Part shown: piece by piece, positions 35,537 to 44,453 of the stretch
Position numbering within the stretch: position 1 is the stretch's first letter
Layout: the number at the start of each line of letters is the position of its first letter
Source: Bacteroidota bacterium
GTDB taxonomy: Bacteria; Bacteroidota; Bacteroidia; UKL13-3
NCBI GenBank assembly: GCA_027487835.1
Contig: JAIYCU010000019.1
Span: forward strand, 1 to 64,000
DNA length: 64,000 bases
Direction: 5' to 3'
Position numbers and translations under genes: made by a program
Notes under the pieces: model-generated
Seen by the model: only the letters and a program-made list of their open reading frames with translations
Told to the model about the DNA's origin: nothing
The model's database searches: none

Positions 35537-35872
35537 ATGAAATATAAAATAATCTCAGTTTTTATTCTTTTGGCTTTTTTACAATCTTGTTATAAAGACA
35601 AAGAAGAGCTTTTGTACCCCAATGAATTTAATAATTCTGACACTACCCTTGTTACTTATTCTGCTTTTGTAAAGCCATTATTAGATGCTAAGTGTGGCAC
35701 TAGTTGTCATGCTTCGTATATGAATTATGCAGGTTTAAAAGTGGCTTTAGATAATGGCAATTTTAACAATAGGGTTTTGGTTAAAAAAGACATGCCCCCT
35801 TCTGGCGCCCTTGGTGCAACTGATTTGGCAAAATTAAAAAGATGGTTAGACGCTGGTGCACCTAATAATTAA
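35537..35872 (+). CDS. small lipoprotein with a CX3CH haem-like motif
   Basis: This 111-aa protein has a lipoprotein signal with Cys18 (AFLQSC). The single haem-like motif is Cys53-GTS-Cys57-His58, with three residues between the cysteines instead of two. Met86 in DMPPSG is in the place of an axial ligand, as in the larger neighbour, and KLKRWLDAGAP at the end is typical of small cytochrome domains of this group. ATG 35537 is preferred to a TTG at 35528 that overlaps the previous gene. Whether haem is attached is unproven. Confidence 0.8.
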   Translation: MKYKIISVFILLAFLQSCYKDKEELLYPNEFNNSDTTLVTYSAFVKPLLDAKCGTSCHASYMNYAGLKVALDNGNFNNRVLVKKDMPPSGALGATDLAKLKRWLDAGAPNN

Positions 35873-35876
35873 AAAG

Positions 35877-36776
35877 ATGAAAAATTTACTACTCACCATT
35901 GGATTTATGGCTTCAGCTTTTTTTGCAGGGGCTCAGGATGATTTATTGCAAATGCTAGATAATGAAAATCCATCTAAGCCCATTCCTGTTTTTGCTACCT
36001 TCAAATCTACGCGTATATTAAACGGACAAAGCAATGAACATGTGGCTAAAAAACACCTCAATTTTGTCATCTTACATCGCTTTGGCGAAGTAAATGGCGG
36101 TGCCTACGAGCTTTGGGGTTTGGATCAAGCCAATATTAGATTGGTGTTTGATTATGGCATTACAGACCGAATTCAAGCGGGCTTTGCGCGTAGTTCGGTT
36201 GGTAAATCATATGATGGAAATCTTAAGGTTAAAATCCTAAAACAAAGCAAAGGCAAAGGAGGTGTGCCAGTTACTTTAAACTATTACGGAAACATAGCAG
36301 TAAATACACTTACTTGGGCCAATCCAGATCGCAATAATTATTTTACATCACGACTTTCCTACTTTAACCAGGTAATTGTTGCGCGTAAGTTTAATGATTA
36401 CCTTAGTTTACAAATTGCACCAACTTTTGTGCATACTAATTTAGTAAAACTTAATGCCGACCCAAATACAATTTTCGCCTTAGGAATGGGAGGGAGCATT
36501 AAAATGAACAGAAGTTTTCGTTTCAATTTTGAATATTATCCTATGCTAAATGGAAAGGAGAGCCTTACTTCTACAGGAAATAAGCGGTACAATTATTTAG
36601 CTGCTGGTTTCGACATCGAAACAGGTGGACATGTTTTTCAATTGATGCTAAGCAATGGCAGAGGGATGTTAGAACAACACATGGTTACAGAAACATCAAC
36701 AAGTTGGTCTAATGGCGGCGTGCGCATTGGTTTTAACATTGCGCGCACCTTTTCTTTAGGCAAAAAGAAAAAGTAA
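35877..36776 (+). CDS. DUF5777 family beta-barrel protein
   Basis: This protein (299 aa) has a signal peptide (MKNLLLTIGFMASAFFAGAQ). The body shows alternating strands and the segments HLNFVILHRFGEVNGGAYELWG and GITDRIQAGFARSSVGKSYDG, which I associate with the DUF5777 outer-membrane family. It starts 4 bases after the small haem lipoprotein and is therefore co-transcribed with the cytochrome-type genes. It could be a pore or partner for electron transfer through the outer membrane; that is inference. Confidence 0.82.
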   Translation: MKNLLLTIGFMASAFFAGAQDDLLQMLDNENPSKPIPVFATFKSTRILNGQSNEHVAKKHLNFVILHRFGEVNGGAYELWGLDQANIRLVFDYGITDRIQAGFARSSVGKSYDGNLKVKILKQSKGKGGVPVTLNYYGNIAVNTLTWANPDRNNYFTSRLSYFNQVIVARKFNDYLSLQIAPTFVHTNLVKLNADPNTIFALGMGGSIKMNRSFRFNFEYYPMLNGKESLTSTGNKRYNYLAAGFDIETGGHVFQLMLSNGRGMLEQHMVTETSTSWSNGGVRIGFNIARTFSLGKKKK

Positions 36777-36890
36777 GTTTCGGTTTGAACCAAACTTATC
36801 TTACAATAAGTGAGGCTTGGCATCATTTTAGTTTGGATAAGTTATAATAGAATTTTAAATCCAATGGAAATTGGGAATCAATCAAAAAAT

Positions 36891-37433
36891 ATGAAAAAAA
36901 TAATGTTAGTTATGGTAATGGTTGGAATAGGATTTTTAGCCAATGCCCAATTGTATTCAACCGCAGCAGGCAAAGTTGGATTTTTCTCTAAAACACCTGT
37001 AGAAGATATTAAAGCAGAAAACACAAGCGTATTGGCAGTATTAAAAGCCGAAACAAATGAGTTGGCAATTTCTATTACCAATACCTCTTTTGCCTTTGAC
37101 AACAAATTAATGCAAGAGCATTTTAATGAAAAGTATATGGAAAGCGAGAAGTTTCCAAAAAGTACTTTCAAGGGTAAAATCAATGAGAAAATAGATTATA
37201 CCAAAGACGGCGAATATGCAGTTACAGCCACCGGAATTTTAAATATTCATGGGGTTGAACAAAACAGAACCATTTCTGGTACCTTAACGATTAAGGATGG
37301 TAAGGTGCAATTGGTAAGTAACTTTAAAGTAAAAGTAGCTGATCATAAAATCACTATTCCAACTATTGTTACTGCAAAAATTGCTGAGGAGATTGAGGTA
37401 AAGGTTGACTTATTATTAGTAAAGAAAGGATAA
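36891..37433 (+). CDS. YceI family protein
   Basis: This 180-aa protein has a signal peptide (MKKIMLVMVMVGIGFLANAQ) and the YceI lipocalin-like fold pattern: YSTAAGKVGFFSKTPVEDI, MESEKFPKSTFKGKI and TGILNIHGVEQNRTISGTL. YceI proteins bind polyisoprenoid lipids or quinone-like ligands in a beta-barrel pocket. The start at 36891 gives the signal peptide; the open frame runs further upstream without one. It follows the DUF5777 gene by 114 bases, a gap that contains one GGTTTGAACC, and ends before a strong terminator. Confidence 0.92.
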   Translation: MKKIMLVMVMVGIGFLANAQLYSTAAGKVGFFSKTPVEDIKAENTSVLAVLKAETNELAISITNTSFAFDNKLMQEHFNEKYMESEKFPKSTFKGKINEKIDYTKDGEYAVTATGILNIHGVEQNRTISGTLTIKDGKVQLVSNFKVKVADHKITIPTIVTAKIAEEIEVKVDLLLVKKG

Positions 37434-37460
37434 GACACATTTAAGCAGTTATTTATTCAT

Positions 37461-37490
37461 AAAAAAAGAGGCCTAGGCCTCTTTTTTTTG
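37461..37490. terminator. bidirectional terminator between yceI and recA
   Basis: The palindrome GAGGCCTAGGCCTC (37468-37481) is flanked by seven A on the left and eight T on the right, a symmetrical terminator for the two convergent genes. It is 27 bases beyond the YceI stop and 19 beyond the recA stop. Confidence 0.92.
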
Positions 37491-37508
37491 TAATCAATCA
37501 AATCTTAA

Positions 37509-38540
37509 TTATTCAGTGTCTCCGCCTTTTGCTTTAAAGATTTCTCCACCAGCGGCTTTAACTCTTATTAAGCCTTCAATTTCTTGACAAAGTTCTGGAT
37601 TATCTGTAAGCAGTTGCTTTACTGAATCTCTACCTTGTCCTAATTTTGTTTCGTTATAGCTAAACCAAGAACCAGATTTTTTGATGATTTCTAGGTCAAC
37701 TCCCAAGTCAATGATTTCACCTAATTTGGAAATTCCTTCTCCATAGATAATGTCAAATTCTACGGTTCTAAAAGGAGGAGCAACTTTATTTTTAGCTACT
37801 TTTACTTTCGTTCTATTACCTACAATATCTAATCCATCTTTAATTTGGCCAATGCGGCGAATATCTAAACGAACGGATGAATAAAACTTAAGTGCATTAC
37901 CACCGGTGGTTGTTTCGGGACTACCAAACATTACACCAATTTTATCACGCAATTGGTTGATGAAAATACAGATACAACCTGTTTTATTAATTGTACCAGT
38001 TAATTTTCTGAGCGCCTGACTCATTAACCTGGCTTGTAAACCCATTTTACTTTCACCCATATCACCTTCTAATTCGGCTTTAGGTACCAAAGCAGCTACC
38101 GAGTCAATGACAATAATATCAATGGCGCCTGAGCGAATAAGGGCATCTGCAATTTCAAGCGCTTGTTCACCATCATCTGGTTGAGAGATGATGAGATTTT
38201 CAATGTCGATGCCAAGTTTTTCTGCATAGTTTCTATCAAAGGCATGTTCGGCATCTACAAAGGCTGCAATGCCACCCTTTTTCTGGGCTTCTGCAATCGC
38301 ATGCATAGAAAGGGTTGTTTTACCTGAAGATTCTGGTCCGTAGATTTCAATAATCCTTCCTTGGGGATAGCCGCCAATTCCTAAGGCAACATCTAGTGAA
38401 AGTGAGCCAGTAGATAAGGCTTCAATATCAACCACCTTTTGATCGCTCATGCGCATTACGGTTCCTTTGCCATAGGTTTTGTCTAGCTTATCAATTGTAA
38501 GCTGCAAAGCTTTCAACTTTTCTTTTACATCTGTACTCAT
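37509..38540 (-). CDS. recA: recombinase RecA
   Basis: RecA (343 aa) forms filaments on single-stranded DNA for recombination and SOS induction. Walker A GPESSGKT is at residues 68-75, Walker [21 protein letters not shown] around 135-155, and the L2-loop region [20 protein letters not shown] follows. Length is normal. It is transcribed leftward. I see no clear LexA-type operator in the upstream region, though I have no consensus for this organism. Confidence 0.98.
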   Translation of the reverse strand: MSTDVKEKLKALQLTIDKLDKTYGKGTVMRMSDQKVVDIEALSTGSLSLDVALGIGGYPQGRIIEIYGPESSGKTTLSMHAIAEAQKKGGIAAFVDAEHAFDRNYAEKLGIDIENLIISQPDDGEQALEIADALIRSGAIDIIVIDSVAALVPKAELEGDMGESKMGLQARLMSQALRKLTGTINKTGCICIFINQLRDKIGVMFGSPETTTGGNALKFYSSVRLDIRRIGQIKDGLDIVGNRTKVKVAKNKVAPPFRTVEFDIIYGEGISKLGEIIDLGVDLEIIKKSGSWFSYNETKLGQGRDSVKQLLTDNPELCQEIEGLIRVKAAGGEIFKAKGGDTE

Positions 38541-38560
38541 TTTCGTCTGATTTTGTGGTT

Positions 38561-38568
38561 CAAATTTA
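38561..38568 (-). promoter_or_regulatory. candidate -7 box of the recA promoter
   Basis: On the minus strand TAAATTTG matches the -7 consensus TAnnTTTG exactly, 20 bases upstream of the recA ATG. No good TTTG is present 19-20 bases further upstream, so the -33 half is weak or absent. This half-site alone is moderate evidence. Confidence 0.4.
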
Positions 38569-38701
38569 GTTTGCTTTCTGCTTTATTGTTGTCTAAACTA
38601 CATAATACTATCCACAAGTTATACCAAGTTTAAACTATTGATAAACAAACTAATGGAATAAAATGTATATTATATTGCCCAATAAATGTTAAATAAAATA
38701 A

Positions 38702-38738
38702 CAAAAACCGATTCTCTTAAATCAGAGAATTCGGTTTT
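38702..38738 (-). terminator. terminator of ssb
   Basis: AAAACCGA and TTCTCT arms (38704-38718) pair with AGAGAA and TCGGTTTT (38724-38738), leaving a small internal irregularity. Read on the minus strand the stem is followed by TTTTTGTT. It lies 15 bases beyond the ssb stop and separates ssb from recA. Confidence 0.8.
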
Positions 38739-38752
38739 GCAGGGGCTTGTTT

Positions 38753-39103
38753 TTAGTTAGTTTTTTTATCTTTTGGACCCACCATTAAGAGATCATTGAC
38801 AATGATTTCTGTTACATACCTTTTATTACCACTTTTGTCTATATAATCTCTAACGGATAGTTTTCCTTCGATGGCTACCTCTTTTCCTTTTTCTAAATAT
38901 TTCTCGCAGAATTCTGCTTGTTTGCCCCAAGCTACAATAAGATGCCACATGGCATCGCTTACCTTTTTGCCTTCAGCATTTGTGTAGGTTTCGTTGGTGG
39001 CAATAGAGAAGTTGGCTACCTTTTTGCCATTAACGGTAGTTTTGATTTCTGGATTTTGCCCAAGGTGGCCAATGAGGCGCACGCTGTTTCTGAGGTTTGT
39101 CAT
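38753..39103 (-). CDS. ssb: single-stranded DNA-binding protein
   Basis: SSB (116 aa) covers single-stranded DNA in replication and repair. The OB-fold core is typical: SVRLIGHLGQNPEIKTTVNGKKVANFSIATNE, then WHLIVAWGKQAEFCEKYLEKGKEVAIEGKL. The protein is short and lacks the long Gly/Pro-rich linker and acidic tip of the main SSB in many bacteria, so it may be a second, accessory SSB. The frame extends back to 39136, but a promoter -7 box lies there, so ATG at 39103 is preferred. It lies upstream of recA in the same direction. Confidence 0.93.
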   Translation of the reverse strand: MTNLRNSVRLIGHLGQNPEIKTTVNGKKVANFSIATNETYTNAEGKKVSDAMWHLIVAWGKQAEFCEKYLEKGKEVAIEGKLSVRDYIDKSGNKRYVTEIIVNDLLMVGPKDKKTN

Positions 39104-39133
39104 ACGGTTTTGTTTAGGTTTAAAAATGTATGT

Positions 39134-39141
39134 CAAATTTA
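39134..39141 (-). promoter_or_regulatory. candidate -7 box of the ssb promoter
   Basis: TAAATTTG on the minus strand matches TAnnTTTG exactly and lies 30 bases upstream of the ssb ATG at 39103. It overlaps the alternative upstream start at 39136, supporting the shorter protein. No clear -33 TTTG is seen. Confidence 0.4.
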
Positions 39142-39208
39142 ATTACCCTCTTTTTAGGAGCCGTATGTTAAACGTAATTATCCGAGTATAAACGGATAGA
39201 TGTGCGCA

Positions 39209-39240
39209 TAAAAAAAGCCCCGCGAAGCGGGGCTTTTTTT
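39209..39240 (-). terminator. terminator of the 817-aa secreted protein gene
   Basis: A GC-rich stem GCCCCGC/GCGGGGC with a GAA loop (39216-39232) is flanked by A and T runs of seven bases, so it could work in both directions. It lies 33 bases beyond the stop at 39273. Confidence 0.92.
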
Positions 39241-39272
39241 ATGACTTAAACCATTTGGTTCAAACCGAATGA

Positions 39273-41726
39273 TTATTTGCTAACCAATACTTTTACTGTT
39301 TTGCTGCCCGCATGGCTACTTAACTGAATAAAGTAAATGCCATTCTTTAATTCTGAAGTATTAATGGTGGTTTGAACCGAAGCGCTGTTATAAATTTCGC
39401 TGCTTAAAGTTCTACCACTAATGTCCATTAATGAAATGGTTAAAGGTAAAGTTTGGATACCATTTACGCTTACATTGATTAAATCTGTAGCTGGGTTAGG
39501 GAAGATACTTGTTTGAGCAAATACCAATTCATTTTCGTTGATGCCAATGGCAGAGTAAACAATCACTGTTCTAGTGATAGAATCTTTATTACCTGCTTTA
39601 TCTGTAGCCTTGTAGGTTAAAGTATATGAACCCAATTTGGTATTATCTACCGAACCTGTGATTACAATGCTGCTGCTGATGTCACCATCTTTGTTGTCTA
39701 TTGCGGTAGCACCTACTTCATTATAAACGGTATTAACCAAAACTGAATCTGGGTTTTTACCCTTTAAAGTAAGTAAAGGCTTTTCTGTATCTGGTGCACC
39801 ACTAAAATCTAAGTCGTTGCTATCTCTTGGTTGTAATTTCCAGTTGCTAAAAGTTAAAGTTAAAATACCTTGCACTTTGTTCATGGTTTGACCCAATACT
39901 AAGTTAGTGTTAAAATTATCTGGCAAACGCGTGCTGATATCATCGATACGTAAACCTGAGGTTTTTGTTTTGTCTGTATTGATTACAAATTCACCAAAGT
40001 TTGAAGGTGCGTCTGCATTGGTGTTCACAACAAATACGCTATCAAATCTCATTAACATTCCTTCATAAGGTGCGAGTTCTGGTCTGCGTGTTGCGCTTGC
40101 AGAAATGGCCGCGATTGTGTCTATTGGCATGGTAACAAAATTAGGAAGCGTTGCTCCTGTGCTAATTCTTGTGCCTGCAATATTGTTCAGGGTGGTCATT
40201 CCAAAGCTTTCAATAATTCTGAATCCAGTGATAGAAACTGAATCACCTACTCTCCATGTACCTGTAGCATCATTTGGTCTTCTGTTGATGATGATGGCAC
40301 TGTTTACATCGTTGCCGTTTTGTACGGTAAGAATATTAGTAGTTCCTTGAGTCATGCCTGTCGCTGTTACAACGCCTCTAACATCTATACCTGTAATAGA
40401 GTCATTGTTCCAAATGGTTTGGTTATTTGGATAAGGTGAGAATTGTAAATCTTGAATGGTTTTAATTCCATTATCACTTACTCGGTAAGCATTAAATGAA
40501 CCAAATGCATCAGGTGAGTTGGTAAATGAGCCATTAATGTCTGTTGGGCGAATGAAGTATTTTACTACTGAATTATTTGGTCTAGCAGGAATATAACCAA
40601 ACCAAATCATGGTATCGTTAGGGAAGGTGTTTCTTGTTAAAGTAATCGAATCAAAAGTAGTAGAAGAATATCCAAGGGTATGGAATAATTTAACATTGCT
40701 TACCCTAACAGTTCCTTGTTGTACTTTTACTAAAACACCTACCGAATCAGTCGATTTTGCAATTACTGGGGTACGCTCGCGGCTACTAACAGTTGGAGGC
40801 GTGTAGGCACTTGGACCCAAGTCATTTGGCATTAATGGATTGATGGTGAAGCGGTATTGTCCAGAAATAGCACTTTCTACAATAATACCTCTAATGTAGC
40901 TGATTCTTGTGCCAATTAATGGCGGTGTGAACCTACCTGCTGGCAATACTGAATCTGTATTATTATCATTTCTGAACCAACCTGAGAAATCGCCTACGTC
41001 AATGGCATTACCTTGGTCATCTGCAACGCTCCAGAAAAAACGACTTCCGCTTGGAGTTCTTGAAAATACGGTTACATTTTTTAATTCTACATATGAACCT
41101 TCCCATTTTTCACCTTTAACTTTTTGTTGAACTTGTCCTGAACTTGCATTACCTGTCATTAACGAATCAATTTTCAACTCAACAGGACGAACTTTATATG
41201 AATTTAGGTCTTGTAATTCAACGCCATTTTCCCATAAAGGATTGGCGGCAATCATGTTTACTTGACTTTGACCTTGTCTAGTCCCAGCTGGTGCTGTACC
41301 TCTAAAGGTGCGTATTACGCCTGTTACTCTAACCTTAGTGCCTGGCTTTAGGTTATCATAAAACTTGGTTTCATTTAATAAGGTTGCAAGGTTTTTGCCT
41401 GTATTTGCAGGTTCACACATAATCTCTACACCTTTCCAAGGGCCGCTAACTGTATCAGTCATTAAAACAGTCGCTTTTCTAGATGTACTAAGACCATAAA
41501 ACCTTGGGTCAAACATTACGTATCCATCAAATCTTACAGTGTCTCTATAAATAGAATCTGTAAAGAAAGGGTTTATGTAATCACTTGAATCGTTTGGAAA
41601 TGTAGCAGACAATTTATTGTCGTTTACAAATTGAACGGTTTGAATAGGAACAATTGGATACGGATTTTGCGCTTGGGCTAAAAATCCTAGTAAACCAAGG
41701 CCTAAACTTAGGAGAAATTTTTTCAT
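39273..41726 (-). CDS. secreted multidomain protein with Ig-like (DUF5011-type) and T9SS sorting domains
   Basis: This 817-aa protein has a signal peptide (MKKFLLSLGLGLLGFLAQAQ). The N-terminal part contains two OB-like segments with GTKVRVTGVIRTF and VRGVVTATGMTQG, as in secreted nuclease-associated proteins; no nuclease signature is seen. Around residues 650-730 is a DUF5011-type Ig-like domain (EVGATAIDNKDGDISSSIV and GSYTLTYKATDKAGN). The last ~80 residues form a T9SS sorting domain (SIFPNPATDLINVSV, ISLMDISGRTLSS, LKNGIYFIQLSS). It has its own promoter and terminator. Function unknown. Confidence 0.87.
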   Translation of the reverse strand: MKKFLLSLGLGLLGFLAQAQNPYPIVPIQTVQFVNDNKLSATFPNDSSDYINPFFTDSIYRDTVRFDGYVMFDPRFYGLSTSRKATVLMTDTVSGPWKGVEIMCEPANTGKNLATLLNETKFYDNLKPGTKVRVTGVIRTFRGTAPAGTRQGQSQVNMIAANPLWENGVELQDLNSYKVRPVELKIDSLMTGNASSGQVQQKVKGEKWEGSYVELKNVTVFSRTPSGSRFFWSVADDQGNAIDVGDFSGWFRNDNNTDSVLPAGRFTPPLIGTRISYIRGIIVESAISGQYRFTINPLMPNDLGPSAYTPPTVSSRERTPVIAKSTDSVGVLVKVQQGTVRVSNVKLFHTLGYSSTTFDSITLTRNTFPNDTMIWFGYIPARPNNSVVKYFIRPTDINGSFTNSPDAFGSFNAYRVSDNGIKTIQDLQFSPYPNNQTIWNNDSITGIDVRGVVTATGMTQGTTNILTVQNGNDVNSAIIINRRPNDATGTWRVGDSVSITGFRIIESFGMTTLNNIAGTRISTGATLPNFVTMPIDTIAAISASATRRPELAPYEGMLMRFDSVFVVNTNADAPSNFGEFVINTDKTKTSGLRIDDISTRLPDNFNTNLVLGQTMNKVQGILTLTFSNWKLQPRDSNDLDFSGAPDTEKPLLTLKGKNPDSVLVNTVYNEVGATAIDNKDGDISSSIVITGSVDNTKLGSYTLTYKATDKAGNKDSITRTVIVYSAIGINENELVFAQTSIFPNPATDLINVSVNGIQTLPLTISLMDISGRTLSSEIYNSASVQTTINTSELKNGIYFIQLSSHAGSKTVKVLVSK

Positions 41727-41749
41727 ACAATATGATGTTTTTTGCGGCT

Positions 41750-41779
41750 CAAAAATAAGGCTTTATTTTCTATCTCAAA
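41750..41779 (-). promoter_or_regulatory. promoter of the 817-aa secreted protein gene
   Basis: On the minus strand TTTG (41776-41779) and TATTTTTG (41750-41757) are separated by 18 bases, an exact match in both boxes with a spacer one base shorter than usual. The start codon is 23 bases downstream. Confidence 0.6.
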
Positions 41780-41859
41780 GGATTGTGGAAGGAATTAATA
41801 ATGAATTAAAGTGCAAGTTTCTTTTTCTCCTTGAAAAATATAATGTTAACACTAAATTC

Positions 41860-41891
41860 TTGGGGCAAATACAGAGATTATCCCATATTTG
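41860..41891 (+). promoter_or_regulatory. weak candidate promoter before the 700-aa secreted protein
   Basis: TTG (41860-41862) and CATATTTG (41884-41891), one mismatch from TAnnTTTG, are 21 bases apart. The -7 box ends 9 bases before ATG 41901, so the transcript would have almost no leader. The match is not strong. Confidence 0.3.
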
Positions 41892-41900
41892 TAAATCATT

Positions 41901-44003
41901 ATGACAAGAATATTTTGTACACTCTTGCTGGCATTTCTTTCTTTTGCAGCCTTGGCGCAGGTTCCAGCGCAAAGCAGGTTTACCAATGTAGGTAGAATTG
42001 GGCTAACGGTTAATAACTTCGGCACTTTTGGTCGCCCAACAGTACGAAGCAATACCCAAGGGCCGCCATCTTTAGCTTTCCCAAGAGGTTCTGGCATTGA
42101 GCATTTGTTTGAGGCTGGCATTTGGATTGGCGCACAGGTAAACGGACAGGTGCGGGTAAGCACCAGTTCTGTAGATGCAAGTTCTGGTTACAGCACAGGT
42201 GGGCAAGGTTTTGAGCTAACCCAAACCAGTACAATTAAAGAAAGGTCTAAACTGCCCAATAGCAGCAATTTCTCCAATTCTGCTGTTTCTCACCAAGATT
42301 TTTTAATGAATTTAACAGATTCTTTTGTGGTGATACCGGGCACTTCTATTCCCATTGCGGGTCATCAAAATCCATTGGGTGCAAGCATAGCTTTGGAAAC
42401 TTATACTTGGAATTTCCCTTTTGCAGATTTTTTTGTGATTTGCAATTATACCATTACCAATAGCTCTCAAAATCGCTGGGATTCTGTTTATCTAGGGGCC
42501 TTTGCAGATATGGTTGTGCGCAATGTAAATTATACACGCGATGCGGGTACCGCCTTTTTTAACAAAGGAAGGAATGGTATTAACAAAGACTATATGTCGT
42601 TTTTTGCCTACCAAAGTTTTGGGGATGATATAGATTTCACCAAGTCATATGGTGCCATTCAATTTTTAGGAATGGATTGGCGGGGCATGTTTTTTAATCC
42701 AAACAAACCAGATACCTTTTTGGCAGCTGGCTTGCCTTTACCACAATGCAATTTTAACTTTTGGAATTTTAACTCCATTGCCACGCCTTGGAATACGCCT
42801 GGAACTGAGCAAGAACGCTATTTAAAATTAAGTTCTAGCATTGATTCTGCTACCTTATATGGTGTTGATGGTCCTATTTATGGAACGCCAGCCAATTGGT
42901 TGCAATTGCTTTCAAACGGGCCCTTGGTAAGTGTTGAGCCGGGTGAATCATTTACATATACTATTGCCTTTGTATGCGCCAAACAAAAAGAGCCTTATTC
43001 TAATTTCCCAACTAATAGCACCTATATAATTTCAACTCCTGCTTCTGAGGGTGATTTATTGGCTTCATTTAAGCGCACTAGAAGTACATTTTTGGGGGAG
43101 GATGTGAATGAAGACGGTAAGTATAGGCCAGAATTAGATTTGAACCAAAATGGCAAGCTCGACCGCTTCCTATTGTCGGAGCCACCTAATTCTCCTCGCA
43201 CCAAAATTGTAGCTGGGGATAATAAGATTGAAGTTTATTGGGATAAATCGGCAGAGTTTTCTGTTGACCCAATTTCTCGTAGTTTAGATTTTGAAGGCTA
43301 TAGATTGTACCGCACCAATATTGGGGATGATTTAAAACTAAACTTGATTGAGGATGCCAATCGTATTGGTCAGTGGGATTCGGCCGGAAACGATGTTGGG
43401 TTCAACAATGGCTTTAAAGATGTTGCCTTAGAGAAGCCTGTTTTATTTGAAGGCGATACCACTCAGTATTTTTATAAATATACTTTAAACAACCTCACCA
43501 ATGGATGGCAATATTTGGTGGTGGTTACGGCTTTTGATGAAGGCGATAAACGCATTTCAGTGGATCCTTTAGAATCTTCTTTTACCGAGAACGAGAACCG
43601 CGTTTTCCCAGGTACCGAGGTGAACAATTTTGGCGCCAATGCAAAAAAGGTGGGTGTATATCCAAACCCTTATAATACATCTGCTGCTTGGGATGGCAAT
43701 ACATCCCGTACTAGAAAATTGTATTTTAATAATTTACCTGCCAAGTGTGAAATTCATATTTACACAGGAAGTGGAGATTTGGTAGCTACTTTGCAACATC
43801 AATCAAATACATATAATGGCTCAAATGTGGGTTGGTCTGGCACCTTTGGAAATTCAGAAAAAACAACCATGAGTGGGGGAGAGCATGCTTGGGATTTATT
43901 AAGTGACAGTAAAACCCAATTGTCAACTGGGGTATATATGTTTACGGTAAAAGATTTGCAAAGTGGCGAGGTGCAACGTGGAAATTTTGCCATTATAAAA
44001 TAA
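41901..44003 (+). CDS. large secreted protein with T9SS-like C-terminal domain
   Basis: This 700-aa protein has a signal peptide (MTRIFCTLLLAFLSFAALAQ). Most of the sequence is an unrecognised beta-rich region with GIEHLFEAGIWIGAQVNGQV near the start. A Ca-binding-like stretch DVNEDGKYRPELDLNQNGKLD is near residues 395-415, of the dockerin or EF-hand kind. The last ~110 residues (VGVYPNPYNTSAAWDG, CEIHIYTGSGDLVATL, STGVYMFTVKD) resemble FlgD-Ig/T9SS sorting domains. It lies 8 bases upstream of the HsdR-N-like gene, so the two may share a transcript. Confidence 0.82.
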   Translation: MTRIFCTLLLAFLSFAALAQVPAQSRFTNVGRIGLTVNNFGTFGRPTVRSNTQGPPSLAFPRGSGIEHLFEAGIWIGAQVNGQVRVSTSSVDASSGYSTGGQGFELTQTSTIKERSKLPNSSNFSNSAVSHQDFLMNLTDSFVVIPGTSIPIAGHQNPLGASIALETYTWNFPFADFFVICNYTITNSSQNRWDSVYLGAFADMVVRNVNYTRDAGTAFFNKGRNGINKDYMSFFAYQSFGDDIDFTKSYGAIQFLGMDWRGMFFNPNKPDTFLAAGLPLPQCNFNFWNFNSIATPWNTPGTEQERYLKLSSSIDSATLYGVDGPIYGTPANWLQLLSNGPLVSVEPGESFTYTIAFVCAKQKEPYSNFPTNSTYIISTPASEGDLLASFKRTRSTFLGEDVNEDGKYRPELDLNQNGKLDRFLLSEPPNSPRTKIVAGDNKIEVYWDKSAEFSVDPISRSLDFEGYRLYRTNIGDDLKLNLIEDANRIGQWDSAGNDVGFNNGFKDVALEKPVLFEGDTTQYFYKYTLNNLTNGWQYLVVVTAFDEGDKRISVDPLESSFTENENRVFPGTEVNNFGANAKKVGVYPNPYNTSAAWDGNTSRTRKLYFNNLPAKCEIHIYTGSGDLVATLQHQSNTYNGSNVGWSGTFGNSEKTTMSGGEHAWDLLSDSKTQLSTGVYMFTVKDLQSGEVQRGNFAIIK

Positions 44004-44011
44004 AGGCAAGC

Positions 44012-44449
44012 ATGCAATTAAATTTTCCAAGCTACGATTTTAGGATAGAGCAGCAGGGTGAAAGTTTAAAAATTTACGATGCGTTTCGCAAAAAGTGGGT
44101 GGTATTAACGCCTGAAGAATGGGTGCGTCAGCATGTGTTGGCGTATTTGGTTCAAACCAAAAATTATGCAGCCAGTTTATTAGCGGTTGAAAGAAGTTTA
44201 ACCTATAACACCCGTAAAAAGCGCTTTGATATTTTGGTATTTGATAAGAAGGCCAAACCTTTTATGTTGATTGAATGCAAAGCCCCGGAGGTAAAGTTAA
44301 GTGAGGAAACTTTGATGCAAATCTGCACCTACAATACGGTATTCAATGTCCCATTTTTATTTGTTAGCAATGGGCTAGCACATATTTTATATACTTTGAA
44401 TGAGGATTTAAAATATGTAATTGCGCAGGATTTCCCTGACTTATCTTAA
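44012..44449 (+). CDS. stand-alone HsdR N-terminal-domain protein (PD-(D/E)XK nuclease fold)
   Basis: This 145-aa protein matches the N-terminal nuclease domain of type I restriction HsdR. The PD-(D/E)XK set is visible as Asp73 (RFDILVF) and Glu88-Cys-Lys90 (IECKAP). There are no helicase motifs and no hsdM or hsdS nearby, so it is not a restriction enzyme in itself; such single-domain proteins are widespread in Bacteroidota with unknown role. It ends 4 bases from the convergent transporter gene, with no room for a terminator. Confidence 0.87.
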   Translation: MQLNFPSYDFRIEQQGESLKIYDAFRKKWVVLTPEEWVRQHVLAYLVQTKNYAASLLAVERSLTYNTRKKRFDILVFDKKAKPFMLIECKAPEVKLSEETLMQICTYNTVFNVPFLFVSNGLAHILYTLNEDLKYVIAQDFPDLS

Positions 44450-44453
44450 GTTG

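Noticed and set aside
44012-44449. Type I restriction-modification system
   Set aside because: Only the HsdR N-terminal domain is present; no helicase part, hsdM or hsdS is found in the window.
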